Positions 47,518-51,212 of a stretch of DNA of 51,212 nucleotides are shown piece by piece (within the stretch, counting starts at the first letter, position 1; each line of letters opens with the position of its first letter). Where the stretch lies: contig JAQCLD010000020.1 in NCBI GenBank assembly GCA_027592785.1, positions 1 through 51,212 on the forward strand, read 5' to 3'. Both the position numbers and the translations under genes were made by a program. Under the pieces are notes generated by a model. The model did not search any database and was not told where the DNA came from. It was given only the letters and a program-made list of their open reading frames with translations. This stretch comes from Acidobacteriota bacterium (GTDB lineage Bacteria > Acidobacteriota > Terriglobia > Bryobacterales > UBA6623).

Positions 47518-49245
47518 TTACTTCTTCTTGCCTTTTGGCTTACGGCCGGGCATCTCGATCTCGAGTTCTTCGCCGGGCATCTTGTTGAGGATTACTTGCT
47601 GCCCCACGCCCACCAAATTCATCGTGAGCCAGTATATCACCAGTCCGGACTGGAACCCCCAGAAGATGACGCCCATCATCAGCGGCATGAATTTCATCAT
47701 GCGCGCCTGTGCCTGGTCCACGCTCGGCATCGGCGTCAATGTCTGCATCCAGAACTGCGCGCCCATCATGGCCAGCGGCAAAACGTGAATCGAGGTGCCT
47801 CCGAGGATCAGCCAGTTCTCCGGCTGCGATAGATCGCCCACGAACAGCCACTCGGCGCCGCGCATCTCAATCACGAGCGTCAGCACCGTATAGAAGCCGT
47901 AAAAGAACGGCAACTGCAGCAGCATCGGGAAGCAGCCGCCTACCGGGTTGACCTTGTACTTCTTGTACAACGCCATCGTCTCTTCTTGCTGCCCCTGCTT
48001 CTTCGGGTCGCTCATCTTGAGCCCCTTGTATTTCTCGTTGATCTGTTTAATCAACGGCTGCAGCTGCTGCATGCGCTTGGTCGACTTATTGCCCTTCCAC
48101 TTCAGCGGGAAGAGAGCGATATTGATCACGATCGTTACCAGGACAATCGACCAACCCCAGTTCGCTACCACGTTGGCATGCGTCCACAGCAGCATCAGGA
48201 ACAGCGGCTCGGCGATGAAACTAGTCCAGCCGAAGTCCACGATCTCGGCCATGCGCGTGTCCAGCGTGCGCAAGTCGTTCATGCTCTTGGGCCCGACGTA
48301 CAACTCGAACTGGTTACCGGTCGAAGAACCGATGGCGGTCGACGCAAATATTTCTAGATCGTCCCGGTCAGGGACCAAGGGATCGATCTCAATAGCGGCG
48401 GTCTCGACCTGTACGGGCTGGGCCTCTTTCGCGCGAAACGCGGCCGTGAAGAAAAGATCGTCGATGCCCGCGAACGGATACTCGCCCTGGTTCGTGATCC
48501 GTCCGTCTTCCGCGTCGCCGGCCGAATTTCGCTCCAAGCCCTCCGCCGGGTCCCAATAGAAAACACTGCTGTAAGTCTGGTCGCCTAGATGCGCGGTATC
48601 GCCAAAGCCGCCGGCCCAAGCGATCAAGTGCATGCGCGGCGCACCGTTTTCGGTAACTTCCGTTTCGACGTCCAGCTCATACCCTTCGCGGCGAAATCGA
48701 AACGTCTTGCGAACCTCGCGCACGCCATCGGCGTACTTAAACTCAACAACCGCGTCTCGCGTGCGCCGATCGGGGCCCGCATTCACTTGGTAAAGGGCAT
48801 CGTCCAAACCAGGCAACGCCTCGCCCCCGCTCAACTGCAATCGGAACGGATAGCCGTGCTCTTCGGCCCCAGCTTGATGAACCAGATTGAGCGGCTCGCC
48901 GCGAACGTCTTTGTAGTCCTTCAGCACCCACTTCTTCACGACCGCGCCGCGATTGGAGAAGGTCACTTCGAACTGGTCCGTCTCGACGACGATCTCGCGC
49001 TCCGCCTCGGCCTGCACCGACGCCGCTGCTTGATCGCCTGCCGCGGTCGCCGCTTGGGGAACTGCCGCGGCAATCTGCGGAGTCTCCGCCGGTTCTACAG
49101 GAGCTTCGACCGCCTGCTCTGCGGGCTGCGCCAACGGCGCGCCTTGCGGCTGGTAGAAGTAGAAGTAGCCCATCATGGCTACCGCTGATAAAAGGGACGC
49201 CACCAGCAGACGGCGTTGTACAAACTGTTCCTCGTTGTCAGGCAT
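47518..49245 (-). CDS. yidC: Membrane protein insertase YidC
   Basis: A 575-residue gram-negative-type YidC. A first helix (residues 8-30) precedes an Ala/Glu/Pro-rich spacer, the large periplasmic beta domain (about 80-340) and the conserved five-helix core (about 350-555; [40 protein letters not shown]). The C-terminus is basic (GRKPKGKKK). It inserts and folds membrane proteins with or without SecYEG. The yidD stop overlaps the yidC start by eight bases, so translation is coupled. Confidence 0.98.
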   Translation of the reverse strand: MPDNEEQFVQRRLLVASLLSAVAMMGYFYFYQPQGAPLAQPAEQAVEAPVEPAETPQIAAAVPQAATAAGDQAAASVQAEAEREIVVETDQFEVTFSNRGAVVKKWVLKDYKDVRGEPLNLVHQAGAEEHGYPFRLQLSGGEALPGLDDALYQVNAGPDRRTRDAVVEFKYADGVREVRKTFRFRREGYELDVETEVTENGAPRMHLIAWAGGFGDTAHLGDQTYSSVFYWDPAEGLERNSAGDAEDGRITNQGEYPFAGIDDLFFTAAFRAKEAQPVQVETAAIEIDPLVPDRDDLEIFASTAIGSSTGNQFELYVGPKSMNDLRTLDTRMAEIVDFGWTSFIAEPLFLMLLWTHANVVANWGWSIVLVTIVINIALFPLKWKGNKSTKRMQQLQPLIKQINEKYKGLKMSDPKKQGQQEETMALYKKYKVNPVGGCFPMLLQLPFFYGFYTVLTLVIEMRGAEWLFVGDLSQPENWLILGGTSIHVLPLAMMGAQFWMQTLTPMPSVDQAQARMMKFMPLMMGVIFWGFQSGLVIYWLTMNLVGVGQQVILNKMPGEELEIEMPGRKPKGKKK

Positions 49246-49507
49246 CAGGGACTGGGTCGAATCCGCCGCGCGCGAAAGGGCGGCATCTGATCAGGCGTTT
49301 AGCCGCCAGCCACGAGCCCTTCATCACGCCGTGGCGTTCAACTGCTTCTTTAGCGTACATCGAACAGGTCGGATAGAACTTGCATGCAGACGGCAATATC
49401 GGAGAAAGAATACTCTTATACGCAACTAGGGCGAACAGCGCGATTCGCTGCCCAGGGCTAAGCCGTGGCCTCTCCCCCACTTCGTTTGGCCGCTTTCTCG
49501 AGTGCAC
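49238..49507 (-). CDS. yidD: Membrane protein insertion efficiency factor YidD
   Basis: An 89-residue protein with the YidD pattern [20 protein letters not shown], then [22 protein letters not shown] and GGFDPVP. It is a small peripheral membrane protein that helps insertion. The GTG at 49507 is inside the rnpA gene (50 bases of overlap); a second GTG at 49480 would shorten this. Order rnpA-yidD-yidC is the conserved one. Confidence 0.95.
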   Translation of the reverse strand: MHSRKRPNEVGERPRLSPGQRIALFALVAYKSILSPILPSACKFYPTCSMYAKEAVERHGVMKGSWLAAKRLIRCRPFARGGFDPVPDA

Positions 49508-49892
49508 GCTTCACCTCGGATTGTACCGCTGCAAAGTCCGCATCCCGCATCACCGGCCTCGCGTGAAATACCGCCTCACTTCCCGTGGGAAACAAGTCCC
49601 AACAGAGGCGAACCGATTCACGCAGCAACCTCTTCACCCGGACACGAACCACGGCCCGTCCCACTTTCCGCGAAACCGTCAAGCCAAATCGGCCCGGCGC
49701 GTCCGACGAACTTTGCCGAATGAATAGAGTAAATAGCCTGCCGGAGATCCGCAGACCTTCTGCGTAGACCTTTTGAAACTCCGTCCGCTTGCGCAAGCGG
49801 CGGTGTTTCGGAAGGCCTTGATCAGTTGGCGGAACGGAGGAACGGCTTGCGTCGCGCGGCGAACTATCGCTCGTCGCTGACGGTAAGAACAC
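49458..49892 (-). CDS. rnpA: Ribonuclease P protein component
   Basis: A 144-residue RnpA that helps RNase P RNA mature tRNA 5' ends. The core begins at [17 protein letters not shown] and includes the RNR-like basic helix [18 protein letters not shown]. The first 28 residues are an extra N-terminal stretch encoded partly within rpmH: the GTG at 49892 lies 28 bases inside the rpmH gene. No later start codon gives a complete core, so the overlap seems real, similar in kind to the long rpmH-rnpA overlap known from Thermus. Confidence 0.94.
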   Translation of the reverse strand: MFLPSATSDSSPRDASRSSVPPTDQGLPKHRRLRKRTEFQKVYAEGLRISGRLFTLFIRQSSSDAPGRFGLTVSRKVGRAVVRVRVKRLLRESVRLCWDLFPTGSEAVFHARPVMRDADFAAVQSEVKRALEKAAKRSGGEATA

Positions 49893-50013
49893 TGCGGCCT
49901 TTGCGGCGCCGATTCGCGATGACTCGGCGGCCTCCCGGCGTGCTCATGCGCACACGGAAACCGTGAGTCTTTGCCCGGTGGCGGCGATTGGGTTGAAACG
50001 TTCTCTTGGGCAT
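49864..50013 (-). CDS. rpmH: Ribosomal protein L34
   Basis: A 49-residue very basic protein ([19 protein letters not shown] at the start, then [19 protein letters not shown]), the complete bL34. It is the first gene of the rpmH-rnpA-yidD-yidC-khpB group. Its promoter and a leader hairpin lie just upstream. dnaA, the usual neighbour, is not adjacent; an epimerase gene sits there instead. Confidence 0.97.
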   Translation of the reverse strand: MPKRTFQPNRRHRAKTHGFRVRMSTPGGRRVIANRRRKGRSVLTVSDER

Positions 50014-50029
50014 GGCGACACAAAAATGA

Positions 50030-50055
50030 CGTTGAGTTCCGGGAGGACCTCAACG
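50030..50055 (-). promoter_or_regulatory. Leader hairpin before rpmH
   Basis: On the minus strand CGTTGAG and CTCAACG form a 7-bp stem with a 12-base loop, followed by TCATTTTTG, 17 bases before the ATG. It looks like an intrinsic terminator or attenuator with five U residues, placed in the rpmH leader. Confidence 0.5.
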
Positions 50056-50072
50056 CCGCTCTCCAATCAACA

Positions 50073-50101
50073 AGTCTATCAATGCTTGCTGGAAGGGTCA
50101 A
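50073..50101 (-). promoter_or_regulatory. Sigma-70 promoter of the rpmH operon
   Basis: On the minus strand TTGACC (50101-50096) and TAGACT (50078-50073) are 17 bases apart, about 60 bases before rpmH. The -35 lies at the very end of the epimerase gene. Confidence 0.7.
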
Positions 50102-51009
50102 CTTCCAATTACATGCTCCAAACAATCCGCTAAGTCACTGAACCGAAAGCGATACCCCAGCCGCTCCGCTTTCTTGGGCAACACCTTCTTGCTCGACAGC
50201 AACTCAGTCGAAAACCCGCCCAGCGCCAGCTTCAGCGCAAACGCCGGCGCGGGCATGAACGCCGGACGGTGCAAAGCCTTCCCCAACGCCTTCGCGAAAT
50301 CCTTTTGCCTCTCCGGCTGCGGCGCCGTTACGTTCAGCGGCCCCTCCGCCGCCGGAGTCCTCAGGGCGAAATCGATTAGCCCGATCACGTCGTCCAAAGC
50401 CACCCACGACCACCACTGCTGACCCGATCCCAGCGGACCGCCGACACCTAGCTTGAACGGCAACAGCATCGCTTCCAAGGCACCGCCGCCTTGCCCCAGA
50501 ATGATCCCCAGCCTCAAACAAACCACGCGCACCCCACGCAGTTCGACCCTCAGCGCCGCCGCTTCCCAGGCAACCGCCACCTGACCCAGAAAATCGTTGT
50601 CCGGCCCAGATTCCTCGGTGACCTCCGCCTCGCCTTTCTCTCCGTAATAGCCGATTGCCGACGCCGAGATCAGCGTCGCCGGGGGCTTCTCCAGCTTGGC
50701 CAGCGCCGCGACCAGCAATTGCGTCGAGTCCACCCGGCTGGCTCTGATCTTTTCTCTCTTCGCGGTTGTCCAGCGCCCCACGACTGACTCGCCCGCCAAA
50801 TGCACCACCGCGTCAACGCCGTCGAACGCTTCCGCCCCCGGCTCCTCAGTCGCTGCATTCCACGCGAACACCCGGCTCACGCCTTCCAGCGAGGCCTTCG
50901 CTTGCGCCGGTCGCCGCGAAAACGCCCACACTTCATCCCCCTGCGCCGCCAAATGGCGACACAGCACCCGCCCCACAAACCCCGTCGCCCCGCTAATCAA
51001 TATCCGCAT
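50098..51009 (-). CDS. TIGR01777-type NAD-dependent epimerase/dehydratase-like protein
   Basis: A 303-residue extended SDR-like protein. The nucleotide-binding motif is ISGATGFVGRVLCRHL, then VVHLAGESVVGRW; the active-site area SASAIGYYGEKG matches the YfcH/SulA-like TIGR01777 family, and the C-terminus has a DUF1731-like end (LPKKAERLGYRFRF). The substrate is unknown. It is the gene upstream of rpmH on the same strand. Confidence 0.92.
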   Translation of the reverse strand: MRILISGATGFVGRVLCRHLAAQGDEVWAFSRRPAQAKASLEGVSRVFAWNAATEEPGAEAFDGVDAVVHLAGESVVGRWTTAKREKIRASRVDSTQLLVAALAKLEKPPATLISASAIGYYGEKGEAEVTEESGPDNDFLGQVAVAWEAAALRVELRGVRVVCLRLGIILGQGGGALEAMLLPFKLGVGGPLGSGQQWWSWVALDDVIGLIDFALRTPAAEGPLNVTAPQPERQKDFAKALGKALHRPAFMPAPAFALKLALGGFSTELLSSKKVLPKKAERLGYRFRFSDLADCLEHVIGS

Positions 51010-51132
51010 CTAACTTCCGCCTACCAACATGCCACAGTTCCCCACACCAGACTCCTCTCCCGCAATCCTCCAACGACCCGAGCCCAGCCGCGTCAGCCTC
51101 GGGACTTGGCCGAAAAGCTTGACACGCCATGC

Positions 51133-51212
51133 TACAACTGAGTCAGAAGGTCCCTGGCTAGTCGAGACACGACCAGGGGCTCCGGTGCACCGGGAGCAGT
51201 GTCACGGGCGCG
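51133..51212 (+). ncRNA. Possible start of a structured RNA, cut by the window edge
   Basis: An extended -10 (TGC-TACAAC) is followed by two hairpins: CCCTG/CAGGG with inner GTCG/CGAC (51152-51178) and GCTCC/GGAGC closing a TGCA loop (51179-51197). No coding start is seen. It could be a riboswitch, the 5' end of a stable RNA or only a leader. I cannot name the family. Confidence 0.3.

Overview
This is a GC-rich, gene-dense bacterial chromosome segment with little mobile DNA. The gene style suggests an Acidobacteriota-type organism, perhaps near Solibacter/Bryobacter: a Ser/Thr kinase fused to a TolB/WD40-like propeller, an exported PQQ-like propeller protein, an exported ChbG/YdjC-like deacetylase, an Omp85/BamA-Skp pair, Tad/CpaE and flagellar-motor genes, and many GTG/TTG starts. 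That assignment is inference from gene content; no rRNA lies in the window. I see no CRISPR array, prophage or intact insertion sequence.

Left end (1-10.2 kb): four minus-strand tRNA genes (read as Thr-TGT, Gly-TCC, Thr-GGT, Tyr-GTA) follow efp, the composition of the tRNA set upstream of tufB in enterics, so tuf may lie just outside the left edge. Next come an exported unknown protein, a motA-motB-fliL motor cluster whose fliL is frameshifted in a G7 tract, an exported amidohydrolase, an M61 PDZ peptidase, and a two-gene unit of an acidic membrane protein with a MoxR ATPase.

10.2-21.9 kb is a long minus-strand run: a CpaE/TadZ-like ATPase, cysteine desulfurase, an unknown membrane-anchored protein, rhodanese, a LysR regulator with a palindromic operator over its own -10, leuS, a PPOX-fold protein, endonuclease IV, an OmpA-type protein, a PQQ-like propeller, and a polysaccharide flippase interrupted by an in-frame TAG.

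22-33 kb: a GAF-ANTAR antiterminator, a Gly/Asn/Arg-rich zinc-knuckle protein, Skp and BamA (with SPFEDV repeats before the POTRA domains), a folE cluster with two PTPS-fold paralogues (one with the catalytic Cys, one with Glu in its place), a TlpA-like thioredoxin, and a divergent lysR-leuA pair sharing an inverted-repeat operator region. LeuA lacks the usual C-terminal feedback domain.

33-43 kb: a small-protein/aspartic-protease gene pair, a YdjC-family deacetylase, pntAB, a decayed copy of the deacetylase 3' end, a kinase-propeller gene frameshifted in a second G7 tract, and an NHL-repeat exported protein.

43-51 kb: an envelope-type module (ECF sigma, HEAT-repeat membrane anti-sigma candidate, DUF4097-like beta-helix protein, double-PDZ protein) faces the conserved rpmH-rnpA-yidD-yidC-khpB cluster, whose genes overlap and which has a clear promoter and leader hairpin. 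A TIGR01777-type epimerase and the start of a possible structured RNA close the window.
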